A stretch of DNA of 64,000 nt from Rothia similimucilaginosa. GTDB lineage: Bacteria; Actinomycetota; Actinomycetes; Actinomycetales; Micrococcaceae. Where the stretch lies: NCBI RefSeq assembly GCF_029850875.1, contig NZ_JAOVAM010000003.1, positions 164,916-228,915 on the forward strand, read 5' to 3'. Position numbers and translations under genes: made by a program. Under the pieces are notes generated by a model. The model saw nothing but the letters and a program-made list of their open reading frames with translations, did not search any database and had not been told where the DNA came from. Position 1 is the stretch's first letter. Every line of letters begins with the position of its first letter. Shown here one piece after another: positions 14,807-24,338 of the stretch.

Positions 14807-16558
14807 CTAATCGAACTCGCCCGAAGCAATCAATTGCTCACGCACCTTACGGCGCAGAACCTTACCCAGCATCGAACGCGGCAGATCATCCACGACCACG
14901 ATGCGGCGCGGAACCTTATAGCGGGTCACCTTCGAGTAGCAGTGCTCACGTAGAGTATGCTCCTGCACCACTCGACCCGGGGCGGCAATCACAGCAGCAA
15001 CGACCATCTCACCACCTGCAGGCAACGGAATGCCCACCACCGCCGCATCAGCAACCGTATCATGCTGCTTGAGGGCGACCTCAACCTCCGTCGGGGAGAC
15101 ATTGAAACCGCCGGTAATAATAACTTCCTTAATGCGGTCCACAATCTGGATGAAGTAGTCCTCGTCCAGGCGCACAATATCACCGGTACGCAACCAACCA
15201 TCAGGGGTGATGGTCTTTGCCGTCTCGTCCTCACGCTTCCAATAGCCAGCAAAACGCTGAGGGCCCTTCACCCACAGCTCCCCCTCTTCGCCATCGGGCA
15301 TATCCTCACCGGTCTCCGGGTCTACCACACGAATATCGGTGGAGGGGAACGGAACACCAATGAAACCGGCGCGGCGAGTATCATTGAGCGGGTTGCAGGA
15401 CACCAGCGGGGCACACTCAGTCAGGCCGTAGCCCTCCACCATGAAACCACCGGAGGCTTCCTCCCACTCGGCAACCAGCTCAGGCGGCAGGTTCATCGCA
15501 CCAGACACCGCGTAACGGATACCCTCCAGGGACACGCCGCGCTTCTTCGCCTCGTCCATGAGCCGGCGGTACACCGGAGGAACCGCAGGAAGAATGGTCG
15601 GGCGGGTCTTCTTCATCGCCTTCAAAATCAGGTCCATGTCCACGGTCGGGAACAGCACCAGGCGGGCACGGCACAGCGACGCAATCGTCACGCCCAGGGT
15701 CATACCGTACGCGTGGAACAACGGCAGAACCGAGTAAATCACCTCGTCATCGCCCGGGTTAATCCATGCCTCACCCATACGGCCGTTAGACTCCAGGTTA
15801 CGGTGGGTGAGCATCACACCCTTCGGCCGACCGGTCGTACCCGAGGTGTACTGCAACAGCGCAATATCGTACGCGGTCGGACGGCGATGAGACGGGTCAA
15901 TACGCTCACTCTTCACCAAATGAGCCCACGATATAGTCCCCGGAGCGGAACCAGTCAGCTTCTCACGCGAAGCACGTGCATTTTTCAACGGCAACTTCAG
16001 CGCGGTACGCATCAGCGCGGGCATCGCCGAAATCATGTTCACCGAATAAATATGAGATGGGCGGATATCCGACGGCAGACCCGTAATATGCGAAGCAATC
16101 TTATCCCACACAATCGCGATCTTCGCACCGTGATCCTCAAACATGTGACGCAACTCCGCGCCCGTATACAGCGGGTTATGCTCCACCACAATCGCCCCTA
16201 GACGCAGAATCGCGTAAAACGCTGCAATATGCTGAGGACAGTTCGGCAAAATCAGCGCCACACGGTCACCCGGCTGCACACCCGCCACACGCAGACCCTC
16301 CGCCGCACGCTCAATCTGATCCCCCAACTCAGCGTAGGTGGTCGTCGCACCAAAAAACTCCAGCGCCACCTTATGCGGTGCGGTACGAACCGCCTCATCA
16401 ATGAGATGACTCAATGACGTCTCCGGGAGCTCAATATCGCGTGCAGTCCACGGAGTATAGTTCTTCAACCAGGGGCGATGCGCCAACGGATGCGCGCCAG
16501 CGGGGGATGCAGGTGCCACCGCATCCTGCAGGTTCGTATTCTTCTGAGCCTCAGTCAT
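14807..16558 (-). CDS. fadD: Long-chain fatty acid-CoA ligase (AMP-dependent synthetase)
   Basis: A predicted 583-residue acyl-CoA synthetase activating fatty acids through an acyl-AMP intermediate. Visible motifs are the P-loop-like YTSGTTGRPKGVMLTH, the AMP-binding YGLTECAP, the hinge motif GWLRTGDIVRLDEDYF, and a C-terminal RIKEVIITGGFNVSP with the catalytic Lys region PRSMLGKVLRRKV. ATG 16558 (MTEAQKN) was preferred to 16723: GGAAGG lies upstream, and the extra 55 residues are not typical of the family and would cross into the divergent promoter. The chain-length call is from overall resemblance only. Confidence 0.88.
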   Translation of the reverse strand: MTEAQKNTNLQDAVAPASPAGAHPLAHRPWLKNYTPWTARDIELPETSLSHLIDEAVRTAPHKVALEFFGATTTYAELGDQIERAAEGLRVAGVQPGDRVALILPNCPQHIAAFYAILRLGAIVVEHNPLYTGAELRHMFEDHGAKIAIVWDKIASHITGLPSDIRPSHIYSVNMISAMPALMRTALKLPLKNARASREKLTGSAPGTISWAHLVKSERIDPSHRRPTAYDIALLQYTSGTTGRPKGVMLTHRNLESNGRMGEAWINPGDDEVIYSVLPLFHAYGMTLGVTIASLCRARLVLFPTVDMDLILKAMKKTRPTILPAVPPVYRRLMDEAKKRGVSLEGIRYAVSGAMNLPPELVAEWEEASGGFMVEGYGLTECAPLVSCNPLNDTRRAGFIGVPFPSTDIRVVDPETGEDMPDGEEGELWVKGPQRFAGYWKREDETAKTITPDGWLRTGDIVRLDEDYFIQIVDRIKEVIITGGFNVSPTEVEVALKQHDTVADAAVVGIPLPAGGEMVVAAVIAAPGRVVQEHTLREHCYSKVTRYKVPRRIVVVDDLPRSMLGKVLRRKVREQLIASGEFD

Positions 16559-16705
16559 GCATTGATTGTGCCTTCCCACGCCCTCACGCTTCAACTCAGT
16601 GGCGCCTCTTTCCACGCTGAAAATCACGCCGTACACCCACCCCAGATACCGCAATAAACGCCGAAACACTAAGGTAAACCCAAGCAACTCTGGGATACTT
16701 AAAGC

Positions 16706-16855
16706 ATGAGTAAACGACAGCAAGAGATCACTGACGAACAGTTCAAGAAGCTCCTCCGCGAAATTTCCAAACGATTCACTATCGCCGGAGGAGTCGTTAT
16801 CCTGTTCGGAATGGCTATCATCGCGCTAGTCTACCTTCTGGGAGGAGCCCACTAA
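16706..16855 (+). CDS. 49-residue single-pass membrane protein
   Basis: A small gene coding MSKRQQEITDEQFKKLLREI, then a basic turn and one hydrophobic helix (about 25-46, IAGGVVILFGMAIIALVYLL), ending GGAH. It is translated in a coupled way with the next gene (TAATG, one-base overlap), which supports reality. It is divergent from the acyl-CoA ligase. Function unknown; a small membrane subunit or partner of the acetyltransferase is possible. Confidence 0.72.
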   Translation: MSKRQQEITDEQFKKLLREISKRFTIAGGVVILFGMAIIALVYLLGGAH

Positions 16856-17517
16856 TGCACACCCCGCAGCGCCCCACCGGTGAAAACTTCAACCGTATGA
16901 CCAACGGTTCCGTCTACATGCCCGACGCCGAATGCGCCACACAGTTCAAACGCATTTATGCCGCCACCATCCTCGCCGAAGAACACTACGCACGCGGCGA
17001 GCAGGCGCAGGCAATGCACGTCTACCGTAAACACCTCGGCCACCTGGGCAAACACGCCCACATCCGACCCGGCGTACGCTTTGACTACGGCGTGAACACC
17101 TACATCGGTGACGGTTCCTTCTTCAACTTCGGCACCGTCTTCCTGGACGTCTGCCCGATCCGCATCGGCTCTACCGTACTGGTTGGTAGCAACGTACAGT
17201 TTATGACCCCCACCCATCCGCTCCACCCCGGCGACCGCGCCGACTACTGGGAAGCAGGCGCGCCCATCACCGTTGAAGACAACGTATGGATCGGTAGCGG
17301 AGCTATCATCCTGGGCGGCGTGACCATCGGCAAGAACTCCGTGATCGGTGCAGGAACTGTCGTCACCAAGGACGTCCCCGCTAGCTCCCTCGTGGTGGGC
17401 AACCCCGGCCGCGTCATCCGCACCCTGGATGAGAACGAGCGCCCCGCACACCCGCACACCTTCTCCGCAGAAGCTATGGAAGAAGCACGCGCCTTCTACG
17501 CTAACCGCGCACTCTAA
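16855..17517 (+). CDS. maa: Sugar O-acetyltransferase (maltose acetyltransferase-like)
   Basis: A 220-residue acetyl-CoA-dependent O-acetyltransferase of the Maa/NodL/LacA group. An N-terminal helical cap (about 1-65) leads into a left-handed hexapeptide-repeat beta-helix (for example IRIGSTVLVGSNV, VWIGSGAIILGGVTIGKNSV, IGAGTVVTKDVP). The catalytic His region is FMTPTHPLHP near residue 120. Length is slightly above the usual 185-205 because of the C-terminal tail. It acetylates a hydroxyl of glucose or maltose-like sugars in the family; the natural substrate is uncertain. Confidence 0.9.
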   Translation: MHTPQRPTGENFNRMTNGSVYMPDAECATQFKRIYAATILAEEHYARGEQAQAMHVYRKHLGHLGKHAHIRPGVRFDYGVNTYIGDGSFFNFGTVFLDVCPIRIGSTVLVGSNVQFMTPTHPLHPGDRADYWEAGAPITVEDNVWIGSGAIILGGVTIGKNSVIGAGTVVTKDVPASSLVVGNPGRVIRTLDENERPAHPHTFSAEAMEEARAFYANRAL

Positions 17518-17564
17518 GGCAACCCGCTTACCACGACCCCAGGATTAGAGATATAAAGGACTTA

Positions 17565-18653
17565 ATGAACGCACAGAACAACACCCCGCAGCAGCATCCG
17601 GCTGCTGCGGCGTCCTCCCCCACTGAAAGTGACCTGTGGGAGGCAGCATTCTCCTCCGACGACCCCACCGTGGTCCTGACCGATGAGGAGCTGAACGCGG
17701 CACGCCACGCCCACGAAAAAGCGCGCAAGTCGAGCTCTTCGGCGCAGTCCTCACAGGATGCAACCCGTCCCCTCACCGGGGCGGCTACCGCAACCCAGCC
17801 GACCCTCTCCCCCGATGCCACTTATCAAGGTGCAGAGTCCGGCGCTAACTTCGGCGAGCCCGGAGATGACAACCTCAGCTGGCTCGACAAGCCTACGCTC
17901 CCCAGCCCGGACAACGTACGCAACGGCGCAACTGCCGCCCCCGCTACCGCTACAAGCTACGAGGTGCCCACACCCAGCAACGCCCCCGCTGCATCGAGCA
18001 CCCCGCAGGCTGCCCCCGCGGCAGATGACCACTTCATCATCTCCACCCCCACAGGTGATGCCGCTGGTTCGGAACCCATCCTCACCGCCGCAACCGCGCT
18101 GTCCATGCAGAAGAGCCGCTACTCCCGCATGCACCTGCTGCCCGGTCTGCTCGGCTGGCTGATTACCATCTCCCTCATGGACGGTGGCTTGTGGGCTATC
18201 AAATCGTGGCTGACCCTGACCGGTCAGACCGAGTCCGTCGAGTATGCCTCGGTGGTCTCCAGTCTGTTCAGCGGCGCATCGCACGCTGTGCCGGTCGCGG
18301 TGGCGTTGGGTGTGCTCATCTTCTTCGCCTACCTGGTGGGCGGTTACGCAGCCGGACGCATGGCACGATTCGCTGGCGTGAAGCAGGGCATTGCCGTATG
18401 GCTCTGGCAGATTATGGCACTCATCATCGGGTCCCTGGCGACCTTCCTCGCGCCTCAGCTGTTCCAGAACGGTGTCGCGTCCCTGTCCCTGCAGAAGCTG
18501 ATTGCGGGCGATTTTGCGAACGGTCTGCTGGCGGTTCTGCTGGTTCTGGCGTTGAGCTTCCTCGGCGCTATCCTCGGCGGTCTATGCGGACGCCTGTACC
18601 ACCGCCGCGTGGACAAGTATCCGAGCGACCAGGTGGCACGCAAGGACGCCTAG
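17565..18653 (+). CDS. Membrane protein with long disordered N-terminus
   Basis: A 362-residue protein. Residues 1-180 are Ala/Pro/Ser/Thr-rich and predicted disordered, with no signal peptide, so they are probably cytoplasmic. The C-terminal half has four hydrophobic segments (about 192-216, 240-265, 272-296, 315-340) with GGYAAGRMARFAG and GAILGGLCGRLYHRR loops, like small glycine-rich membrane proteins of actinobacteria. Function is unknown. It sits 47 bp after maa and may be co-transcribed. A near-perfect terminator follows. Confidence 0.8.
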   Translation: MNAQNNTPQQHPAAAASSPTESDLWEAAFSSDDPTVVLTDEELNAARHAHEKARKSSSSAQSSQDATRPLTGAATATQPTLSPDATYQGAESGANFGEPGDDNLSWLDKPTLPSPDNVRNGATAAPATATSYEVPTPSNAPAASSTPQAAPAADDHFIISTPTGDAAGSEPILTAATALSMQKSRYSRMHLLPGLLGWLITISLMDGGLWAIKSWLTLTGQTESVEYASVVSSLFSGASHAVPVAVALGVLIFFAYLVGGYAAGRMARFAGVKQGIAVWLWQIMALIIGSLATFLAPQLFQNGVASLSLQKLIAGDFANGLLAVLLVLALSFLGAILGGLCGRLYHRRVDKYPSDQVARKDA

Positions 18654-18694
18654 ACTTCTAAGCACCTGCACCTAGTTGCGATAAGAATAAACCG

Positions 18695-18742
18695 TACAGA
18701 AAACCTCCGGTACCTTACGTAAGGTACCGGAGGTTTTCTGTA
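18695..18742. terminator. Bidirectional terminator (48-bp perfect palindrome)
   Basis: The sequence from TACAGAAAACCTCCGG to its complement is perfectly self-complementary, centred on TTACGTAA. Flanking A and T runs inside the stem give U-tracts on both strands. It separates the convergent membrane-protein and bkdC genes. Confidence 0.92.
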
Positions 18743-18812
18743 TCTAAATATCTGTATCCTCAACAACCTCAGCTACCCAGCGATACGACGCTGGCTATCT
18801 AAAACATACCGC

Positions 18813-20288
18813 CTAGTGGTCCAGCAGCAGTGCAGGCTCCTCTAGAATTGCAGCCACATCAGCCATGAAACGAGCCGACAGGTCCCCATCCACCACACGG
18901 TGATCGAAGGAGCCACCCAGGGTCGTCACCCAGCGAGGAATAACTTCACCATCAACAACCCACGGCTTCTGCTTGATCGTACCAAAGGCAATAATCGCGA
19001 CCTCACCGGGATTGATAATCGGGGTACCCGTATCAATACCCAGCGAACCAATGTTCGTAATGGTCAGAGTGCCATTCGCCATCTCAGCAGGCTGAGTCTT
19101 ACCCTCACGAGCACGAGAGGTTAGGTTGTTCAGTGCAATAGCCAGCTCACGCAGGGACAGCTCCTGCGCGTCCTTAATGTTCGGAACCATCAGGCCGCGC
19201 GGGGTTGCCGCAGCAATACCCAGGTTCATAAAGTGCTTAATCTGAATTTCGCTATCGGTCCATGTTGCGTTGACCTGTGGGTTACGCTCAGCAGCCCAAA
19301 TAACCGCGGCGGCAAGCACCAGCAGCGGGGTGACCTTCACGCCCTCAAAGTGGCGAGACTTCTTCAGACGCTTCACGAACTCCATGGTGCGCGAGGCATC
19401 AACGTCCACGAAGATGGACACGTGCGGAGCGCTAAACGCCGAGGAAACCATTGCCTTCGCGGTAGCCTTACGCACGCCACGCACCGGGATACGCTCGATG
19501 CGGTCACCGGGGGTGGTTGCAGACTGCCAGAAGGGCTGGCGGGCACCGCTATGCTGCACATCGTTCAGGTGCGCCACATAGTTCATGAGGTCTTGCTTAG
19601 TCACCTGGCCGCGCGTACCGGTAGCGGTCACGTTCGCCAGGTCAACACCCAGCTCCTTTGCGGCAAGACGCACCGGAGGCGGCGCGAGGGTTGGGCGGTG
19701 CGGAACCTGCTCGGGAGCCAGAGTCGGCGCAGGAGCCGCTACGGGCTCGGGTGCTAGACGCTGCACCACCGAGTTCAGCGGAGTGTTCTCCACAAAGCGG
19801 GAGGCGCGCTCAGCCAGCTCACCCAACAGGCCCTGGTTGCGATTCACCGGATCGGCGGGGGCGTGCGCTACGGGTGTCTGAACAGCCGGTGCAACCGATG
19901 CCACAGTAGCCTGTGCGGGTTGGGTTGCGGAGGCGCTGCGCTTGCGGGCGCGACGCTTCACCACATCCGCCTTGGGACCGGAGCCGACCAGCGCGGTGCC
20001 GGACTCAGCCTCTGCGGCGGTGGGAGCTATCGGGGTTGCGGGTGCCTTGTCGCCGCCGGAGATGCTGATAATCGGGGTGCCCACCTCAACGGTTTCACCT
20101 TCAGTAACAAGCAGCGCCTCGACGGTACCGGCGAAGGGCGAGGGAAGTTCCACGATGCTCTTAGCGGTTTCAATTTCAACGAGGACGTCGTTGATGGCGA
20201 CCTCGGCGCCGACTGCTACCTTCCAGCTGAGGATTTCTGCTTCGGTCAGGCCTTCACCCACGTCAGGGAGCGGGAAAATCTGGGACAT
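18813..20288 (-). CDS. bkdC: Dihydrolipoyl acyltransferase (E2) of branched-chain 2-oxo acid dehydrogenase
   Basis: A 491-residue E2. A lipoyl domain occupies 1-78 (lipoyl Lys43 in [12 protein letters not shown]). A flexible Ala/Pro/Thr linker follows, then the E1/E3-binding domain at about 195-235 ([12 protein letters not shown] ... [11 protein letters not shown]). The catalytic core runs from about 255 with the active-site FDHRVVDG motif (His463, Asp467). E2 transfers the acyl group from E1 to CoA. With E1a and E1b upstream on the same strand it forms a three-gene unit; no E3 gene is in the window. Branched-chain substrate is inferred from subunit type (separate E1a/E1b), and pyruvate cannot be excluded. 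Confidence 0.9.
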   Translation of the reverse strand: MSQIFPLPDVGEGLTEAEILSWKVAVGAEVAINDVLVEIETAKSIVELPSPFAGTVEALLVTEGETVEVGTPIISISGGDKAPATPIAPTAAEAESGTALVGSGPKADVVKRRARKRSASATQPAQATVASVAPAVQTPVAHAPADPVNRNQGLLGELAERASRFVENTPLNSVVQRLAPEPVAAPAPTLAPEQVPHRPTLAPPPVRLAAKELGVDLANVTATGTRGQVTKQDLMNYVAHLNDVQHSGARQPFWQSATTPGDRIERIPVRGVRKATAKAMVSSAFSAPHVSIFVDVDASRTMEFVKRLKKSRHFEGVKVTPLLVLAAAVIWAAERNPQVNATWTDSEIQIKHFMNLGIAAATPRGLMVPNIKDAQELSLRELAIALNNLTSRAREGKTQPAEMANGTLTITNIGSLGIDTGTPIINPGEVAIIAFGTIKQKPWVVDGEVIPRWVTTLGGSFDHRVVDGDLSARFMADVAAILEEPALLLDH

Positions 20289-20301
20289 TTTTACCTCTCA
20301 C

Positions 20302-20317
20302 TAGGGTATATACCCTA
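20302..20317. promoter_or_regulatory. 16-bp palindrome between E1b and E2 genes
   Basis: TAGGGTATATACCCTA is perfectly palindromic and lies 14 bp before the E2 ATG in a 93-bp gap. Its position suggests an internal operator or a translational hairpin acting on bkdC alone. Confidence 0.42.
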
Positions 20318-20381
20318 TACGGAATATTATGTGCGGGCTTGCAACCCGCCGTAGCGCAACACGCTAATACTGAGGGAGTGA

Positions 20382-21368
20382 CTAGTAGTCAAAAGCACGG
20401 TCGACCGCCTCAAGAATACGGTCAATATCGGGTACATACTCTTCCTCAACACGGGAAACCGGGTACGGCATGTAGTAGCCACCCACGCGAATCACCGGCG
20501 CCTGCAGGCTGTAGAAGCAACGCTCCGTAATCGCCGCAGCCAGCTCACCACCCATACCGCCGAAGGTTGGCGCCTCGTGGGCAATAATCAGGCGACCAGT
20601 CTTCGCTACCGAAGCAGCAACGGTCGGCACATCCAGCGGCGAAATCGAGCGCAGGTCAATGACCTCGATCGAGCGGCCATCCTCCACGGCAGCCTCAGCG
20701 GCAGCCAGAGCAACCGGCACCAGCGGACCGTACGCAACGATAGTCGCATCCGTACCTTCACGCACCACCTGGGCGCTAAAGGGATCAAAGGAAGTGTCGC
20801 TAAAATCCACTTCGCCCTTGAGCCAGTAGCGGCGTTTCGGCTCAAAAATAATGACCGGGTCGGGGCACTCAATCGCCTTACGGGTCATCCAGTACGCCTC
20901 GTGCGGGGTCGAGGGGGTCACAATACGCAGACCCGCAGTGTGGGCGAACAGCGCCTCCGGGGACTCGGAGTGGTGCTCCACAGAACCAATCACACCACCA
21001 TACGGAATACGGATAGTCACCGGCACCGTGTACTGCTTGTCGGTGCGGTTATGAATCTTCGCCAGCTGGCTCGTGATCTGGTTGTAGGCGGGGAACACGA
21101 AGCCGTCGAACTGAATCTCCGGCACGGGACGGTAGCCACGCAGCGCCATACCGATGGAGGTACCGATAATGCCAGACTCGCCCAGGGGCGCATCCATAAC
21201 GCGGCGGTTACCGAAACGTGTCTGCAGACCCTCGGTCACACGGTACACGCCGCCGAGCTTACCGATATCCTCACCGAGCATGACGACGGTGCGGTCGGCT
21301 TCCATGGCGTCTTCTAGGCCGCGGGTAATCGCCTTGGCGAGGGTCAAACGTTCAATTTTCTCGCTCAT
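20382..21368 (-). CDS. bkdB: 2-oxo acid dehydrogenase E1 component, beta subunit
   Basis: A 328-residue transketolase-like beta subunit. It has the LGEDIGKLGGVYRVTEGL opening, DAPLGESGIIGTSIGMAL, FPAYNQITSQLAKIH and the IRIPYGGVIGSVEHHSES loop, all conserved in E1b. The C-terminal transketolase domain is visible from about 195 (VVAYGPLVPVALAAAE). It pairs with E1a to decarboxylate the 2-oxo acid with thiamine diphosphate. It starts 3 bp after the E1a stop. Confidence 0.93.
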   Translation of the reverse strand: MSEKIERLTLAKAITRGLEDAMEADRTVVMLGEDIGKLGGVYRVTEGLQTRFGNRRVMDAPLGESGIIGTSIGMALRGYRPVPEIQFDGFVFPAYNQITSQLAKIHNRTDKQYTVPVTIRIPYGGVIGSVEHHSESPEALFAHTAGLRIVTPSTPHEAYWMTRKAIECPDPVIIFEPKRRYWLKGEVDFSDTSFDPFSAQVVREGTDATIVAYGPLVPVALAAAEAAVEDGRSIEVIDLRSISPLDVPTVAASVAKTGRLIIAHEAPTFGGMGGELAAAITERCFYSLQAPVIRVGGYYMPYPVSRVEEEYVPDIDRILEAVDRAFDY

Positions 21369-21370
21369 GC

Positions 21371-22537
21371 TTACTCCTCTTCAAAGCCTGCAACGTAGTT
21401 ACGGTAGAACTCGCGGTCATCTTCCACCTGCTGGTGTTCCTGCGCGTAGACGCGGTCGAAGAAATGCTCAAAGTCTGCAACTTCGATGTTCAGCAGTGCC
21501 TCGCGCACGCCGGATGCAACCTGCTGTGCGGATTCTGCGACCTCAGCAAAGAATGCATCATCGGCGTAGCCGTTATCGCGCAGGTGCTTCTCAAGGCGCA
21601 ACATGGGGTCGCGGCGCAGAGGACCTTCCAGGTCGGCATCGGTGCGGTACTTGGTGGGATCGTCCGCAGTGGTGTGCGGGCCGAGGCGGTAGGTCTCAGC
21701 TTCAATCAGCACGGGGCCTTCACCGGCACGAATCTTCTCCATGGCATAGCGGGTTGCGGCGAGCACCGCGAGAACGTCGTTACCATCCACGCGGATACCT
21801 TCAAAGCCGTAGCCTGCGGCGCGGGTCGACACCGGCACGCGGGACTGCACCTCGAAGGGCACGGAGATAGCCCAGCGGTTATTCTGCACGAAGAAGAGCA
21901 CCGGCGCGTTATAGGAGGCGGCGAAAACCATGGCTTCGTGCGCGTCACCCTCGGTGGAGGAACCGTCACCGAAGTAGACCGCCACGGCGGGCTTCTGGGT
22001 ATCCTCGGCGGGGTCGGTTGCCTGACCCTGGCCGGTGCGGCGAGTGCCGGTTTCAGCCTCGATATCGGCATCAAAGTTCAGGCCCATGGCGTAGCCGACG
22101 GCGTGCAGGGTCTGGGCGGCAAGCACCTTGGTGTAGGTATGGAAGTTGTGCGCCTTCATGTCCCAGCCGTGGGTGGTGGCTCCGCAGAAGATGGTAATCA
22201 GGTCGCGGAAGTCCACGCCACGCGCCAGTGCGACGGCGTGCTCACGGTAGGACGGGAAGATGTAGTCGTTGGGTGCGTAGGCAAATGCAGAGCCGATCTG
22301 CGCGGCTTCTTGGCCTCGGCTGGGTACCCAGAGGGCGAGCAGTCCCTGGCGCTGTAGGGCGGTTGCCTCATCGTCGAATCGGCGGGTGGTGTACATGAGA
22401 CGGTATGCTTCGCGCAGAGTGTCTGCGTTGACGTCTTCGATGTACCGGCTGTAGGTGGGGTGTTCGTGTACGGTGCCATTTTCATCCATGAGCTGGATAC
22501 GTTCGGGCACTCCGGGATACTTGTCGTTCTCGTGCAT
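21371..22537 (-). CDS. bkdA: 2-oxo acid dehydrogenase E1 component, alpha subunit
   Basis: A 388-residue E1a. The thiamine-diphosphate motif starts at GDGSSTEGDAHEA and ends with VQNNRWAIS. Other family features are the RRFDDEATALQRQGLLALWV region, SRGQEAAQIGSAFA and YRLGPHTTADDPTKYR, which holds the phosphorylation-loop region of branched-chain enzymes. First gene of the E1a-E1b-E2 operon. In this group the pathway supplies branched acyl-CoA primers for iso/anteiso fatty acids; that role is inferred. Confidence 0.92.
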   Translation of the reverse strand: MHENDKYPGVPERIQLMDENGTVHEHPTYSRYIEDVNADTLREAYRLMYTTRRFDDEATALQRQGLLALWVPSRGQEAAQIGSAFAYAPNDYIFPSYREHAVALARGVDFRDLITIFCGATTHGWDMKAHNFHTYTKVLAAQTLHAVGYAMGLNFDADIEAETGTRRTGQGQATDPAEDTQKPAVAVYFGDGSSTEGDAHEAMVFAASYNAPVLFFVQNNRWAISVPFEVQSRVPVSTRAAGYGFEGIRVDGNDVLAVLAATRYAMEKIRAGEGPVLIEAETYRLGPHTTADDPTKYRTDADLEGPLRRDPMLRLEKHLRDNGYADDAFFAEVAESAQQVASGVREALLNIEVADFEHFFDRVYAQEHQQVEDDREFYRNYVAGFEEE

Positions 22538-22749
22538 CTAACCTCCACACGTGACGAGGGCTTGGCCCTCAGCGGCTTAGGTTTTAGTCTCAACTTTCAC
22601 CTAATGGTGCAGGATTTGAGGTGTTCCGGCAAGCCTGTGAGGGTCTGGGCATATACAGTTACCAGTCTACTCTTTCCGGCTCTATCTCGCGGCAGTTACG
22701 CTGATAACACAGCGTATTATGCCCTATCGTTCAGTATTTGATTATCATC
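22538..22749 (-). other. Intergenic region upstream of the keto-acid dehydrogenase operon
   Basis: The gap between bkdA and the aminotransferase gene is about 400 bp. This part, which becomes AT-rich to the right, must contain the operon promoter. I could not fix a -35/-10 pair with confidence and see no gene. Confidence 0.35.
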
Positions 22750-22801
22750 AAATTAAACCTCCCATACATTCTTTTCATGGAATATATGGGAGGTTTAATT
22801 T
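22750..22801 (-). terminator. Terminator after the aminotransferase gene
   Basis: A 17-bp perfect stem, AAATTAAACCTCCCATA and complement, with an 18-nt loop. AT-rich ends give a U-rich 3' side on either strand. It lies 139 bp past the aminotransferase stop on the minus strand. Confidence 0.78.
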
Positions 22802-22939
22802 AACTTTTAAAGCCACTTTAGAGACCAGATTTTTCTCTCCGAAGCACAAATATTGAACTCTAAACAATCCCCGACAAGAGAAAATAGTACATTGTTCAAT
22901 TAGGGTCGAATGGGCACCCCCATCCCTTCACAAGATGCC

Positions 22940-24067
22940 CTAGAGTTCCTTCATGAAGACCTCACAGAGCGAGAGAAAACGGTCATTCGCCTCCACCTCA
23001 CCGATGCTCACACGAACACCCTCGGTACCGAACGCACGCACCGACAGCGCATGTTCAGCCATCAGCTGCACAAACTCACCCGTGCACTCCCCCAGGGATA
23101 GCCACACGAAGTTCGCGTAAGTGCTCGGGAAATCATAGCCCAACTCCCACAGTCGAGTGGTCACGCGCTCACGCTCAGAGACCAGGTGGCTAACACGCTC
23201 CATCACCGCATCCTCATGCTTGATGGAGGCGATAGCCGCCGCCTCAGCCAGCGCCGTCACGGCGAACGGGGTTGCCGCCACGCGCAGGTGCTGCGTAATC
23301 TGCGAGTGAGATATCGAGTAGCCCACCCGCAGACCCGCCAGGCCCTGCGCTTTGGAGAAGGTGCGCAGAATGATGACGTTCTCGTAGTCGTGGTAAATGT
23401 CCATGCCGTTCAGCGGAGCTTCTTCACTGTCCGGCACGGTGGAGGCGGCGCAGAACTCGAAGTACGCCTCGTCAATCACCACGGGAATGTGAGCGGGCAC
23501 CTTCGCCAGGAACGCACGGATCTGGCTTTCAGTGACGGCGGGGCCGGTCGGGTTGTTGGGGGTGCAGACCAGGATCAGGCGGGTGCGTTCGGTGATGGCT
23601 GCCACCATGGCGTCCAGGTCGTGTGAACCGTCGGGCAGGTTCGGCACCTGCACACTGCGAGCACCCATAATACCGACGAGGATCGGGTATGCCTCAAAGG
23701 AACGCCAGGCGTAGATGACTTCGTCTTGCACGCCGTCGATATTTACGCCGGCGAAGGTTTTGAGGATTTGGTTGAGCGCGCCGAGGCTTCCGGCACCGGT
23801 AACAATGTCGTCAGCGTCCACACCGAGCCGTGCGGAGAGCTTCTGGCGCAGGGCGGTAGAGAGCGGATCGGGGTAGCGGTGCGCGGTCGCAAATTCTGCG
23901 AGGACGCGCGCGACCTCGGGCACGGGGCCCAGCGGGTTCTCGTTCGAGGAGAGCTTGTACTGGGTGAGGCCTTCAACGGGTGTGGGCGGTTTACCTGCCG
24001 CGTAGCTAGGCAGGGTGCTAAAGACGGGGCGGACCGGGATATTGGCGTGTTCAGCTGACTGGCTCAT
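22940..24067 (-). CDS. pat: Histidinol-phosphate/aromatic aminotransferase (class I/II, PLP)
   Basis: A 375-residue fold-type I aminotransferase. It has the KLSSNENPLGP substrate-loop motif, GAGSLGALNQIL, the CTPNNPTGPAVT motif, VIDEAYFEF, the PLP Lys in RTFSKAQGLAGLRVGY and the C-terminal Arg in GVRVSIG. This pattern is shared by HisC and the actinobacterial aromatic aminotransferase Pat. It stands alone with no his genes nearby, which favours Pat over HisC, but the sequence alone cannot settle it. Confidence 0.82.
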   Translation of the reverse strand: MSQSAEHANIPVRPVFSTLPSYAAGKPPTPVEGLTQYKLSSNENPLGPVPEVARVLAEFATAHRYPDPLSTALRQKLSARLGVDADDIVTGAGSLGALNQILKTFAGVNIDGVQDEVIYAWRSFEAYPILVGIMGARSVQVPNLPDGSHDLDAMVAAITERTRLILVCTPNNPTGPAVTESQIRAFLAKVPAHIPVVIDEAYFEFCAASTVPDSEEAPLNGMDIYHDYENVIILRTFSKAQGLAGLRVGYSISHSQITQHLRVAATPFAVTALAEAAAIASIKHEDAVMERVSHLVSERERVTTRLWELGYDFPSTYANFVWLSLGECTGEFVQLMAEHALSVRAFGTEGVRVSIGEVEANDRFLSLCEVFMKEL

Positions 24068-24338
24068 GGTTCCAGTATGTGCCTGCGGGCGGTTCGGAGG
24101 CTAACGCTTCTCACCTGGAGAGCAGGTCGCGATCAAGCTGTAGCTATGCAGGTAGCAGATAGTGGCCGCTAGCGCTGTACGCAAAGGCTACATGTAAAGG
24201 CTGTACGCAAAGATGGGGGGCGCCGCCGGGGTCGTTCCCGCAGACGCCTCCCTTTCTCTTTTTCTGCTCTACTCGCCCTCCACCCTCGACCGAGCCGTCA
24301 AGATTGGCTCTTAAGACTGGGTTTTTAGACTGGTACTT

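Noticed and set aside
14957..16201. 414-codon plus-strand frame opposite the acyl-CoA ligase
   Set aside because: Shadow of the ligase, which has full family motifs on the other strand.
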